64,000 nt of DNA, taken from contig NC_061771.1 of assembly GCF_022458985.1 (NCBI RefSeq), forward strand, positions 33,292,117-33,356,116, written 5' to 3'. The translations under genes were made by a program, and so were the position numbers. Below the pieces are notes generated by a model. The model was given only the letters and a program-made list of their open reading frames with translations. It searched no databases and was not told where the DNA came from. This document shows, in pieces, positions 29,826-49,000 of the stretch. Position 1 is the first letter of the stretch. Every line of letters starts with the position of its first letter. The DNA comes from Mugil cephalus. Lineage: Eukaryota; Chordata; Actinopteri; Mugiliformes; Mugilidae.

Positions 29826-30013
29826 GGCGCTGCGTCATGACGCCGGTGTGGATCATGCGTCATGACGCCGGTGTGGATCATGCGTCATGACGCCGGTGTG
29901 GATCTGAGGCTGCAGAGAGCTGGTATGGGTGTGTGTGTGTGTGTGTGTCAGTCAGCTGCGATCAGCTGCAGGATGAATTCACAGCGAGTTTAACTCCTGG
30001 GTTCCTTCTAAAA
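29790..30013 (+). promoter_or_regulatory. ugp2: Candidate ugp2 promoter and non-coding first exon
   Basis: The ugp2 start-codon exon has its own acceptor (gttctttag before 33460), so a 5' non-coding exon must lie upstream. The CpG-rich block with the triplicated CRE-like unit, followed by the donor aaa|gtgagt at 30013/30014, is the best candidate seen. Distance and lack of transcript data keep this tentative. Confidence 0.35.
29832..29904. repeat. 25-bp unit x3 with a CRE-like palindrome, CpG-rich
   Basis: Three head-to-tail copies of gcgtcatgacgccggtgtgg plus atcat. Each has the palindrome CGTCATGACG, which overlaps a CRE/ATF-like TGACGCC. It lies in a short CpG-rich segment upstream of a good splice donor (30013|gtgagt). 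Confidence 0.9.
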
Positions 30014-30219
30014 GTGAGTCCCCCGGGTCTGACCTGACCTGGTCCGGGTTCTGGTGCCTCTCTGACCTGGTCCGGGTTGTCCTCAGTCCCGTTTCTGTGA
30101 GTCCAGGTGCGTAAGAGCTGCACAAACCAGAAAAGGAAAAGTTGTTGAAAAGAACGAGAGCAGGTTTGTTTCCACCTTTAATGTTTGTATTTGATGCACG
30201 AAGCAGCTGCTGCTGCTGC

Positions 30220-30343
30220 TGCTGCACTGTTACTGTGTTAGTGTGTGAGTGTGTGTTAGTGTGTGTGTGTGTGTGTGTGTTAGTGTGTTGGTGGTGTGTG
30301 TTAGTGTGTGTGTTAGTGTGTTTTTTTTTTTTTTTTTTTTTTT
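30220..30343. repeat. (GT)n-rich tract and poly-T
   Basis: GTGTGTTA-type repeats followed by about 24 T residues at about 30320-30343. Confidence 0.9.
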
Positions 30344-30424
30344 TGTCTGCATTTGTCTGCATAGTTGAACACCACAGGGTGTCAACATTATATGAGGTTC
30401 ATGCAGTTATATTCTTGCAGCTGA

Positions 30425-31125
30425 AAGCTTTATTACTTCAGTGCGTGAGTGTGACCATCACCAGCCCTCCCTGAGAACTGTCCTGTTGAACTTTATTGAG
30501 TGTAGTGACCTTGTGTGGCAGGGAGGGCAGTGCTACACCTCAGTGAATAGAGGGGGGGAACAAAGGAAAGAAAATATGTGGAAGGATGGACAGTGGAGGA
30601 GATTGATTGTGGTGCTAGTAGGAACTAGTGGAGTACAGGGTTCTGTGCTTCCCAAGTCACCTCACTCAAGTATGACTGGGTACAGTCATCTCTGGAGAGA
30701 TGAGAGAGTCCAGGGGGGTAAGGGTGTCCCAATGGAAGGAGAGAAATCTGCCATAGGGCACGTAGTGACAGAGTGAAAGCGAAAATCCAGCCCTTAATAG
30801 CCGGGACTCATCAATTCTTTTTGATGTGATCCAGCACGGGCTGGCAGGTGACAACACACATGCATGTGGGCATTCCCTAAATATGAGTGAGACCATTACC
30901 AGGGCCCAGAGTCAGGTCAGAAGCCCCAGCGCCCGAGAACCTCCACCCCAGTGTGGGGCGCATGGGTGACAGGACCAGAGAACCACCGTAGCCACGGGGC
31001 AAGCCACACCCCAGCGCAGATGGCGAGCGACGACCAACACCCCCAGACCCGCCAAGCAAGCACAAGTCGGTGCAGGCCAGAGCAGCTCCCCATACCCCCC
31101 ACACCCCCCAGCCACTGCAGCCCGT
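30425..31125. other. Unclassified segment, possibly an old transposon insertion
   Basis: About 0.7 kb bounded by simple repeats on both sides, with a GC-rich right part (CCAGCGCCCGAGAACC to ACCCCCCAGCC) unlike its neighbours. No protein similarity or terminal repeats could be established. Confidence 0.3.
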
Positions 31126-31299
31126 GGGTGGACGGGTGTGTTAGTGTGTTAGTGTGTTGGTGGTGTGTGTTAGTGTGTTGGTGGTGTGTTGTTTGTGTGT
31201 TGTGTGCCATATAACAGCACACTGTCGTATAAATAATAAATAAATAAGTGAACCTGTAGTGTGTGTTAGTGTATTCAGCTGAATGTGGAGCTTCTGAAG

Positions 31300-31932
31300 A
31301 CTGTTGTCCAGTGTTAACCAGCACTGGATGCCACTGGTTCACACTGGTTAATGTTAACCAGTGTGAACCAGTGTTGACCAGCACTGGATGCCACTGGTTA
31401 ACACTGGTTAATGTTAACCAGTGGAAACAGTGTGAAACAGTGTTAACCAGCACTGGATGCCACTGGTTCACACTGGTTAATGTTAACCAGTGGAACCAGT
31501 GTGAAACAGTGTTAACCAGCACTGGATGCCACTGGTTCACACTGGTTAATGTTAACCAGTGTGAACCAGTGTTGACCAGCACTGGATGCCACTGGTTAAC
31601 ACTGGTTAATGTTAACCAGTGTTAACCAGCACTGGATGCCACTGGTAGCACTGTTAGCACTGGTTAATGCTAACCAGTGCTAACCAGTGTTAACCAGCAC
31701 TGGATGCCACTGGTTCACACTGGTTAATGTTAACCAGTGGAACCAGTGTGAAACAGTGTTAACCAGCACTGGATGCCACTGGTTCACACTGGTTAATGTT
31801 AACCAGTGTGAACCAGTGTTGACCAGCACTGGATGCCACTGGTTAACACTGGTTAATGTTAACCAGTGTTAACCAGCACTGGATGCCACTGGTAGCACTG
31901 GTTAGCACTGGTTAATGTTAACCAGTGCCAGA
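31300..31932. repeat. 50-69 bp palindrome-rich minisatellite
   Basis: About ten units, each marked by GCACTGGATGCCACTGG and containing the inverted repeat CACTGGTTAA / TTAACCAGTG with a TG spacer. Unit lengths vary (about 50, 60 and 69 bp). Open frames over it (e.g. 31263-31625 and the minus strand) are artefacts. Confidence 0.95.
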
Positions 31933-32517
31933 AGTGCTACCAGTTCTACTTCGTTTCGTTCCTGCTCTTGTGAACATGTTGGTGTGAACACACTGATAGT
32001 GAGCTCAGGTGGATCTTTTTAAAGTCACAGCCCCTCCCTCTTGAGACTCTCTGGTCCAAACCTCTGTCCTGACATCACCCCCCAGAAAGCTGCTGCTGTT
32101 CATGTTGTCCTTTGGCAGCCAGTCCCAGATTCCCAGCTGTGTCCAGACGGTGAATCCTGACTAAAGGCTCGTTAGACGCATGTACAGAGTGAAGCGGCTT
32201 TAGTCCGACCACGTCTCTTCCCTCTGACGAACACCTTCCTGATCTACTGCAGGTCTATTCAGGGTCCAGGGTCCAGGTCTAGATTGTGTTTGATGCTTCA
32301 GACTTGATGCTGGTGATCTGATTTAAGAACCTCCACATATTCAGTTTATTGTCATGAAGACCAGGAAATACAATCTGGTCTGTGAAGACCTGGACCCTCT
32401 GATCCTCTAAAGCTGCTGATGTATCATACGTTGGTGCAGGTTTAGGATCTGGAGTCACACACACACACACCTGCTTAATCGTTAATTAGACTTAGACTCG
32501 TTAGTGTTTAATGTAAC

Positions 32518-32886
32518 TTGAGCTGTGATTGGTCCTCGTTAGTGTTTAAATGTAACCAGAGCTGTGATTGGTCCTCGTTAGTGTTTAAATGGAACCAGAG
32601 CTGTGATTGGTCCTCGTTAGTGTTTAAATGTAACTTGAGCTGTGATTGGTCCTCGTTAGTGTTTAAATGTAACTTGAGCTGTGATTGGTCCTCGTTAGTG
32701 TTTAAATGTAACCAGAGCTGTGATTGGTCCTCGTTAGTGTTTAAATGGAACCAGAGCTGTGATTGGTCCTCGTTAGTGTTTAATGGAACCAGAGCTGTGA
32801 TTGGTCCTCGTTAGTGTTTAATGGAACCAGAGCTGTGATTGGTCCTCGTTAGTGTTTAATGGAACCAGAGCTGTGATTGGTCCTCT
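32518..32886. repeat. 39-bp minisatellite carrying CCAAT-type motifs
   Basis: About nine copies of a 39-bp unit with AGCTGTGATTGGTCCTCGTT and TTTAAATG. Later copies are 37 bp. ATTGG is a reversed CCAAT box, so the array holds regularly spaced CCAAT motifs 0.6-1 kb upstream of the first ugp2 coding exon. The 98-residue frame over it is not a gene. Confidence 0.93.
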
Positions 32887-33473
32887 TGGTAACAGTGCGT
32901 CTCCTCCATGTTCTAGCTGATAGTTGTGGGTCAGTAGAGACTGGGTCAGGTTAACTGAGGAGGTTTGGAGACTCGGACGTTTGGACGACTCCTGTTCAGT
33001 CTCTGTTGTTGAAAGTGAAGCAGGATATAGAAACTAAAATGAACCCGACTGGTAAAAAGACACAGCACCACCTAGAGTTTGGGTGGAGTTGTTCCAGAGT
33101 GAACCAGACTGAGGAGGAACCAGTGGAGATGAGTCAGACTGATGCTAAGCTATGTGCTAGGGTTAACACACGACCTGGTTGTTTGTGATTGGTGTCTGTG
33201 GTTGTGTGTGTGGTTGTTTGTGGGCCGGCCTTATCGGCCTCATGTTGAATTCTGACTGGCTGCTGCCGACCTCTGAGCTTCATCCTAGTTGTTGCGAGTT
33301 GTTGCGAGTTGTTGTGAGCTGGTGTGAGCTGAGTATGAGGAGGAGGACGTGTGTTGATCTGTGACAGCTGCCGAATCTTTGAATCTTTGGGAAACTTATC
33401 AGTTCTGGACTGGAACACTTGGGGCTGCTTCCTGACCTTCACTGTCTCTTGTTCTTTAGACTGAGCCTGTAAA

Positions 33474-40843
<7,370 letters not shown>

Positions 40844-41015
40844 GGCCTTCTGGGAAAAAAACCAAACCAAAACCAGCCACGCCCCCCCTGAAGAGACGTG
40901 GTGCTGAGCCACGGGGACGCTCCACCAGAGACATTTCAGCGTCTGAGGGTCGAAGGTCCAGCTCCATCCTGATGCACTGTGACCCCTCATGTCAATAAAA
41001 ACTGTATCTGGGTCA
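40844..41015 (+). other. ugp2: ugp2 3'UTR and poly(A) signal
   Basis: Short 3'UTR with AATAAA at 40994-40999. Transcript end expected near 41.01-41.02 kb. Confidence 0.75.
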
Positions 41016-43003
41016 TGTGACTGTCCTGTGGTTTTTAGCTAAGCCTCATTAATACGAGTTAGATCCTCGTCTGGCTCAATGGAAACTAAATGAACCCTAG
41101 AAAGAAGCAGAGACTTTAGAAATGAGCTCGACCAGTTGAAACCAGTTAAAACGCAGCACGAGCTTCATTAAATGTAGAAATAAAATACAATAGAATAGCT
41201 CTCCAGTCTCATTATACTTTGAATAATGACACAAAGTTTATACAGAATAGTGATAGAGGTTCTATTTACAAGAGAATTGAAAACCTATATTTTTTAAAAA
41301 CTACCATAAGAAATGTAAGAATCTATTTTAGTGTTGAAGATATTGACCAGGTTCAAACAGAACTAACAGAGTCTGGTCTGGACCTGCTTCTTCATGTTGA
41401 TGGATGAGCTCTGATGCATCTGTAGCGCCTCCTAGAGGGCAACAGCTCAAACTGCTGAGAGCTGTGGACTGTCCCTGATGAGACACCGTGCGGTTTAGTG
41501 GATGAGGATGTGGTCTTCCCTCCAGCTCAGATATCAACACTCATTTCTTTCTTCTTCATGTTTCTAATGAGACGTCGTGGTAGTGGGACACCCTGGCAGC
41601 TGCATGTCTGTGTCTAGTCCATCAGCTGATGTTATTGATGATAAAGGACAGGGTTATTTATTGTTTGATGGATAAAATTGTGAATCACAATTCACAATTT
41701 ATTTTATTCTCTCATGGTTAAATGGTGGCGCAGCCGGACCTAAAGAACCATCAACCGTGGTTTTAGAGGACCCTGGAGGACGAGAAGGACCCTGGAGGAC
41801 TAGAAGGACCCTGGAGGATCGGAAGGACCAGAGGACCTTGAACGTAGAGACTCAGACTCAGCAGTTGCTCCATCATCCTGTTTTATTGTCAGCAGGGTTG
41901 AAGGATTCCAGTCTCACACATGCTGCTCATCATGAGGATTCACTCATTCACTCATTATTCATTCACACAGTGGTGTGGTAGGCACACTGTAGTGGAGAGC
42001 ATCTCTGACAGGAAATCAAAAGTAGGCACTTCTGAAACAGACACTGATGGGGGGGGGGGGGGGGTCCATCCCTCTCTCATTATTATATGCATCTCATCAT
42101 AACTGCAGAGGAGGAGGAGGAGGAGGAGGAGGAGGAAGGAACCGTGGTGTCCCCTCCATGTTCTCTTCACTGAAACCTTAAAACCTACAGGTGCACCTCA
42201 AGAACCTGACCCTGGTCCTGATCTGGCCTTCAGTCTGCTAGCAGCAAGGCCTTCTGGGTAATGAGCAGGATTAAAGGAGGTTTTCAGATTTTCTGTTCTG
42301 TCCGTTTACTTTCAGTTTTCAGACAAAAGGCAGAAGCTGGTGCAGATGAAAGTAAAGTGGAGCAGAGTCAGTAGCTGATGTTCATGCTTCACATTCAGCA
42401 TCAACTCACCACATATAAGATATAAAACCAGCACAGAGAACAACACCACATGACGCACTGATCTCAAGGACTGAGACTGGAGGTGCTTTCACAGTCTGGA
42501 CGTTGTTTTTAAAAAAAGATCAATTACCTCCCCTCAACTCCACCCCCTGCTCCTCCCCCTCCTCAAATCATTGTAGTTTAAATTATAAAAACAACCAAAC
42601 CAATAAAGTCAAAGGATCCCTGTGATTGTTTCAGAGCAGGAAGGAGAAAATCATCCTCCAAGACAATTGGAGGGTTTTAGTGTGATGATGACGTTGATGA
42701 TGATGACGATGATGGTCCTGTCCCACTGGAGGACATAGAGTCAGAAAAATAAATTACCCTCCATCTTAACCATCATGGCCGCCCGCGCTCCCACTAACAC
42801 TCTAATAATTTAATAGGATTCCTGTTGAATTGCACACAGTCACGTGAGGTGATGGAGTCTCTGAAGCCACTGAGGCTGTAGCTCTTCTCCCAGATTCATG
42901 AGTTTGGTCCTTCTGGGCCTCCATCTCCTGCAGCCAGACCCCATCAGACCCCCAGGTCAGGGTCCAGGGTCCAGGGTTCAGGGACGTCCAGACTCCATCA
43001 TCA
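41016..43003. other. Tail-to-tail spacer between ugp2 and vps54, including the likely vps54 3'UTR
   Basis: No protein gene. Minus-strand poly(A) hexamers (plus-strand TTTATT) occur near 41.65, 41.69 and 41882-41887, so the vps54 3'UTR may run 1.1-1.4 kb. Repeats: GGACCCTGGAGGAC units near 41.77-41.82 kb, a G-run at about 42047-42063 and (GGA)n at about 42108-42136. Confidence 0.5.
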
Positions 43004-46000
43004 TCACCTCTTCTGCTCCCAGATCTCTGTCATGTTCAGGTCCAGTCTCTCGAGGCTCTTCAGGGCCTGAACGTTCTCCGTGTAGAAGGCCACGTCCACC
43101 ACCACCAGCCTGCAAACAGCCCCCGTTAGGAAAGGTTCAGGCAGACCTGACTGTGGATAGCACGCATGGCAGCCACAACATTATGACCACTGACGGGATC
43201 TTATCCAGTGTTCTGCTGGGAAACTTCTGGACCTGGGTTCATTGGTGTGGACACTACTTAGACATGTAGCCCCCACCTAGACCAGATCCTCTCACCCCCA
43301 GGTGTTGACTAGATCCCAAACTGATCAAGTATCTGTGTGATGATCCACAGAGGACCCCCTCCCCCCCCCCCATTCTCTGGTCAGCCACCACAAGGTCGAC
43401 CTGCACTATATTAGGAAGCTGGTCATAATGTTGTGGCTGATGGTGTATGTGTGGAGCTGCAGTTACCCGTGCTGTGGTCCTCCATCATTAATAACCCCCA
43501 GTCGGGCCAGCTGCCTCTTCAGGTGCATCTTAAAACTGGCGTTGATCCTCAGGAACAACATCTGGACACCAGGACACAGCAGTTAATCTCAGTCTGTTCA
43601 CTATCTACGAGGACCAGTGATCAACATGACTGAACAGGTGCAGCACAGGCGGTCGGCTGGTAACATTAAGAAAAAGCATCAGAGGCAAACTGAATGTAGC
43701 AAGAAGAGACAGTATGAGGCTGTTGGTGGGGTAGAGCCAATCAGCAGTGATGTCACAGTGATGTCACAGTGATGTCAGCAGTGCTGCTGACTTTATTAAC
43801 CTCATGTACAGATTAATGAGTCCGAGTCAGTGAACAGCCACTGGTGAACCCACCAACGAATGCTGTCAGCTTCTCATCAACACTGGGGAACCACTGGTGT
43901 TCACATCTGTGTATAAATTTATAAAACTTTTTATCTATTGTGGACCATTGTATGGATCATATTTATTTATCTATTGTATGTCTTTCTGGTTTTCTACAAT
44001 GGACCTTCACTGTGTCCTGAATAAAGTTTGATTGAATAAAGTTTGATTAACTGACTGATCTGATTTACTCTGGTGTAATTTGATTTTATCAGAGTTTATC
44101 TAATTTAATCTGATTTGATGTGATCTGAATTAATGTGAGCTGATCTGATTTAATCTGATTTAATGTGAGCTGATCTGATTTGATCTGATTTAATGTGAGT
44201 TGATCCGATTTAATCTGATTTAATCCAGTCCGTCTCGTTCAGAGTGATGAACCCATGAAGCTCAGTCTCACCTGTGTCTGTTCTTCAGGTAGAAGTTCGT
44301 TAATGGCTTCGTGCATCTTTGCCATCTGCTTGCAGACGTTCCTGAGGCAGGCCGAGGGCATCGGAGCCTTCACTTCATACTGAAGACACAAAGACACAAA
44401 ACATTACAACCACTGTCTAAGGCGTTATGTGTTTTATCTTTGGGTCATTTTACAGCACATGACAGTTTTAATTCTGTGATGCATCAACATAATGTCTGAA
44501 TGTTCTTTCTAAAGAAGCTCGGTGACGTTACCTTTGATAAAACCTTCTCAAACAGACTGTCCATGATGGCCACCAGCTTAGCAGAGATCTCCGCTATGTG
44601 GTCGTTGTAGTCCTGCAACACAACAACCAGCCTGAGCCACAGAGAGCAGAAAGTATCCGCTGAGGTTTCACTTCAGTGATTCCTGTCTCACCTTGGTGAT
44701 GTGGTCAAAGTGTCTGAGGACGCTGAACTGCTTCGGCTGCAGTTTGCTTTCAAAATGAGCTCTGATGATGGGAATGTACTGAACCACCAACTGCAGACAG
44801 CGGGAAACCAACGCTACAAACACACACACATAAATTAAGTTAAGGCTAGTCCTGCTTGTTTTAGATGAACCTTAAATCTTTATAACTGTTGTGAACATTA
44901 TTCAGCAGCAAAGTTATTCACCAAGGTTTTTGGTGGTGATGGTCTTGAGGCCGACGACTTGCAGAGCCCCGGCTCCCAGAACCAGCTGGCAGCTCCGAGA
45001 GTTGAAGTGCTGCAGAAACAAGAGATGATTTCAGTACACCCAGCGCTAACATAGGCATCATGCTAACGTGGAGCTGACGATCAAACCAGGGATGTGTCTG
45101 ACACGGGAGCCACTGCAGCCACTGCTACTACTTGAACTACTGGAGCCACTGCTACTACTGGAGCCAGTGCTACTACTGGAGCCAGTGCTACTACTGGAGC
45201 CAGTGCTGCTACTGCTACTACTGCGGCCACTGCTACTACTGGAGCCACTAGTACTACTGGAGCCACTAGTACTACTGGAACTACTGGAGCCACTGCTACT
45301 ATGCTAACTACTGGAGCCACTAGACTACTGGACATACTACGGAGCCACTAGTACTACTGACTGTGCTACTGGAGCACTAGTACTACTACTGGAGCCAGTG
45401 CTGCTACTGGAGCCACTGCAGCCACTGCTACTACTGGAGCCACTGCAGCCACTGCTACTACTGGAGCCACTGCTACTACTGGAACTACTGGAGCCACTGC
45501 TACTGCTACTACTACTGGAGGAGCTAGTACTGGAGCTACGGACCTTGAGGAGGTCTGAGAGCCGTGTGAGCATGTCGGTGGCGATGGACGGGATGTCGTT
45601 GACACACTGACAGTACTCCAGGAAGATCCGGATCAGCAGCAGAACCGTCCTGCAGGGACAGGAAGAACAGGAAGGACAGGGTTAGGGGTTAGGGTTCAGA
45701 CCAACACATGAGAATATAGAGATCAGTTGGTCCCTTCAGTTGTTGCCATGAGGAGGAAACCTACCCGACCACAGCGTATCTCTGACCGTTGACCAGGAGG
45801 AATTCTGCAGGTTTCCTGTCGTCTGGACCTGCACAAAGACAATGTCACAGCTAATCACATTTTACCCCCCAACACCGACATTTAATTTTCCAAATTTAAT
45901 GACGGATTAACCCGTCATGACTTGTGTACTGATGTCATCATGTGTACCGATACCTGGGGCCTTGCGTTCAGGAAGTGATATTCTGCCGTCAGCAATGGAA

Positions 46001-49000
46001 TTCACCAGATCCTGAAACTCAGCAGGAACCTCAGCCTGCTTCCAGCGCTCGTTGTCCAGGAGGAGGCTGCAGGGACACGACATAAGAAACATCAGAAACA
46101 CACACATATTGACACATAAACACAGACACCAACAACTACAACAACCTGTCAGGTCAATCTGATCCACAACTATCAGCTAGAACATGGAGACACACTTTTA
46201 CAAAGAGGACCAATCACAGCTCTGGGTACATTTCTGGGGAGGTGGAGGTTAGCTAGGATGCTAGGGTCTATGCTAACGTCCTAGCCTGACGTCAGTTAAG
46301 GCAGATACATAAACTGCGGATGAGACAGATTCGTAGCAGAGAACAAACACGTGTCCTAGCTGCAGGTTACCTGAGTTTGGTCTTGCGTTCGTCGTGGAAG
46401 CGGTGGACGAAGCGGTTGGCCTGGCTCTGCAGCGCCCCCCTCAGGGACACGCTCCTCCTGCCACACAGCTCCTCTGTGTCCCTGACGAAAGCCTCCACGG
46501 CCTGAGAGAGACTCACAAACTCTGCTGAGCTGAGACGCTCCAGAGAACCGACCTGTGGTCAGAGACAAACGTTTAGTTTAAAACAGGAAGTGGAAATAAA
46601 GAGCAGCCCTGTGCCTGGAGGAGGAGAAGGGGGAGGAGGTAGTGGAGTTGTAGGAGGTGGAGAAGGGGGGAGGTGGGGGAGGTAGAGGAGGGGGAGGTAG
46701 AGGGGGAGGTAGAGGAGGAGGTACCTTGGCTCTTGCTGTGAGGACCTTGACACAGCGGTCGTGGCTGATGTCAGAGGCCGAGTGCAGCAGCTCCTGGACG
46801 TTGTGGACCAGGCGGTTCAGCTCCAGCTCAGACGGCATCATGCTCTCACCAGACCTGGACACAAACACCGACATGGACTCACTCAGCACCAGAGCCAGAC
46901 CTGGTCCAGGTGGTGGAGGGACACAATAGAAAGACCTTTTCTTTTAGGGTGAGTGACCTACATAAAGCTCTGCTCCCTGGCTGCAGACGTCTCCGTCGAG
47001 GTGCCGCCTCCACCAGGAGCCTCCACCCAGCTGTGCGGTACCCTGGATCCCGCTGCAGAGTTCTGGTCCTGAGGGCCCAGTGACGTCTGGCCATCACTCA
47101 GAGCGTCACTAATAAACAGACCCTCATGGGTGAGGTAGGCCAGCTCAGCCTCCCCCTGCAGGCCTGATGGATCCTGAGGAGCCTCTGGGCCTGAAGCCCC
47201 TGAACCCATGTCCTCCAGGAGCCGGGTCTTCTGGTTTGAGTCCAGAAGCTCCAGAACCACGTTCCTGACCACAGTCAGAGTTGTCTGGCAGACGGACAGA
47301 GGAGGAGAGGATCATCCCCTGAAGTCTGAGCTTGACTTACCCTGGAGCTGAGCTTCAACTCACCTTGATTCTCTGGAGGAAGAGAAGGAAACTCTGGAAG
47401 ATGTTCTGCATCAGCTCGAACCACTGAGGGAACGTCATCAGACGCATCTGGTCAGCAAGCCTGAGGACACGCAGCCACGTCAAAAACTGGTAGACACGTC
47501 CTCCAGCCATGTCACAACCCGGAGTGACGCGTCCTCCACCATGATCTCTGAGAAGAGAAGGAACTCTGAAGAGTCCTGCCATCATCAACCATGAGGAACG
47601 TCATCAGACGCATCTGGTCAGCAAGCCTGAGGACACGCAGCCACGTCAAAAACTGGTAGACACGACCTCCGACCATGTCAAAAACTGGTAGACGCGTCCT
47701 CCAGTCATGTCATCAACTGGTAGACGCGTCCTCCAGCCATGTCATCAACTGGTAGACGCGTCCTCCAGCCATGTCATCAACTGGTAGACACATCCTCCAG
47801 CCATGTCAAAAACTGGTAGACACGTCCTCCAGCCATGTCAAAAACTGGTAGACACGTCCTCCAGCCATGTCAAAACCTGGTAGACACGTCCTCCAGCCAT
47901 GTCATCAACTGGTAGACACATCCTCCAGCCATGTCATCAACTGGTAGACACATCCTCCAGCCATGTCAAAACCTGGTAGACATCCTGTGGTTTGTTGTTT
48001 AAACTGAACTAGACCTAAATGGTTCTTACTACGGCCCAGACTGAGGAGCTGAATGAGATCACATACACCTAGTCACAGTACAGTCTGCTTCAGGGCCTCC
48101 TGCACCCAGACAAATCAAGTAATACTGAACAAGACCAGTTCACGAGGGAGGCAGATCTAAAACGCATCAAAACAGGACGACAGAACAGAACTAGATACCT
48201 AGTGTGGGCCAAAAACAATTAACTGCATTAAAACCTGCACAACAGAAACAGATCAGTATCAGGAGACTGTTACAAGGTTTGTCTTTGTCCTGGTTTGTCT
48301 TACGTTAGCTCAAGTGCTAGCAGAATCCCAGACTAACACATGCCTGGCGCTAACTGAAGTTGGATTAATGCGTGTTAATGGGTATCGGCCAGGATCGGGA
48401 CCCTGACGCTGATCTCATACGACCAGAGTGGCTCCATACATTCACATTTCTACTCACTTAGTGACGACTTCAGTGTCAATGTCTTCAATGTGCACAACAC
48501 AATCTGCAACGCACTGCAAACACAGACAGGGTGTCTGTTAGCAGATGTTAAATTCCTCGTCTGACTGCTGTGTTTACTTTTTGTGGGATGTGCTACCTGA
48601 GAGACGATGGCCTTGGCAGCCAGGATCATCTCATCACTGTAAATGTCCAGAAAGTCCAGCTTCCTCTGGCGCAGCAGTCCGAACACCAGCGACTCCAGAC
48701 GCTCCTGGGACACACAAACACTCAGCTCATCACGCCCTCCACAAAACTCACACATGGATTTTATTAGAGTTCCACAGATTAGGATTTGCTCCACGCGCTG
48801 AGATCAACCACATCACATGGTCAGATTATTGAATTTAAAATCAGAAAATCAGTCAGTGAATATCAGAGCCAATATTTTACACGATTATCATCACACTTGA
48901 TCACATTCAGTTCTACAGCTTATTATTTTAGTGTCATTATGTGATTTAAAACTAATATTGTGAATATTTTATCGTGATTTAATCTGCCCAGACAGAAATT

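Noticed and set aside
30917-31582. 221-codon minus-strand frame
   Set aside because: Half of it is the palindromic array and the rest unclassified DNA; no domain or conserved motif.
47640-47990. CRISPR-like regular repeat array
   Set aside because: A continuous minisatellite with no spacers in a vertebrate intron. The same applies to the other arrays.
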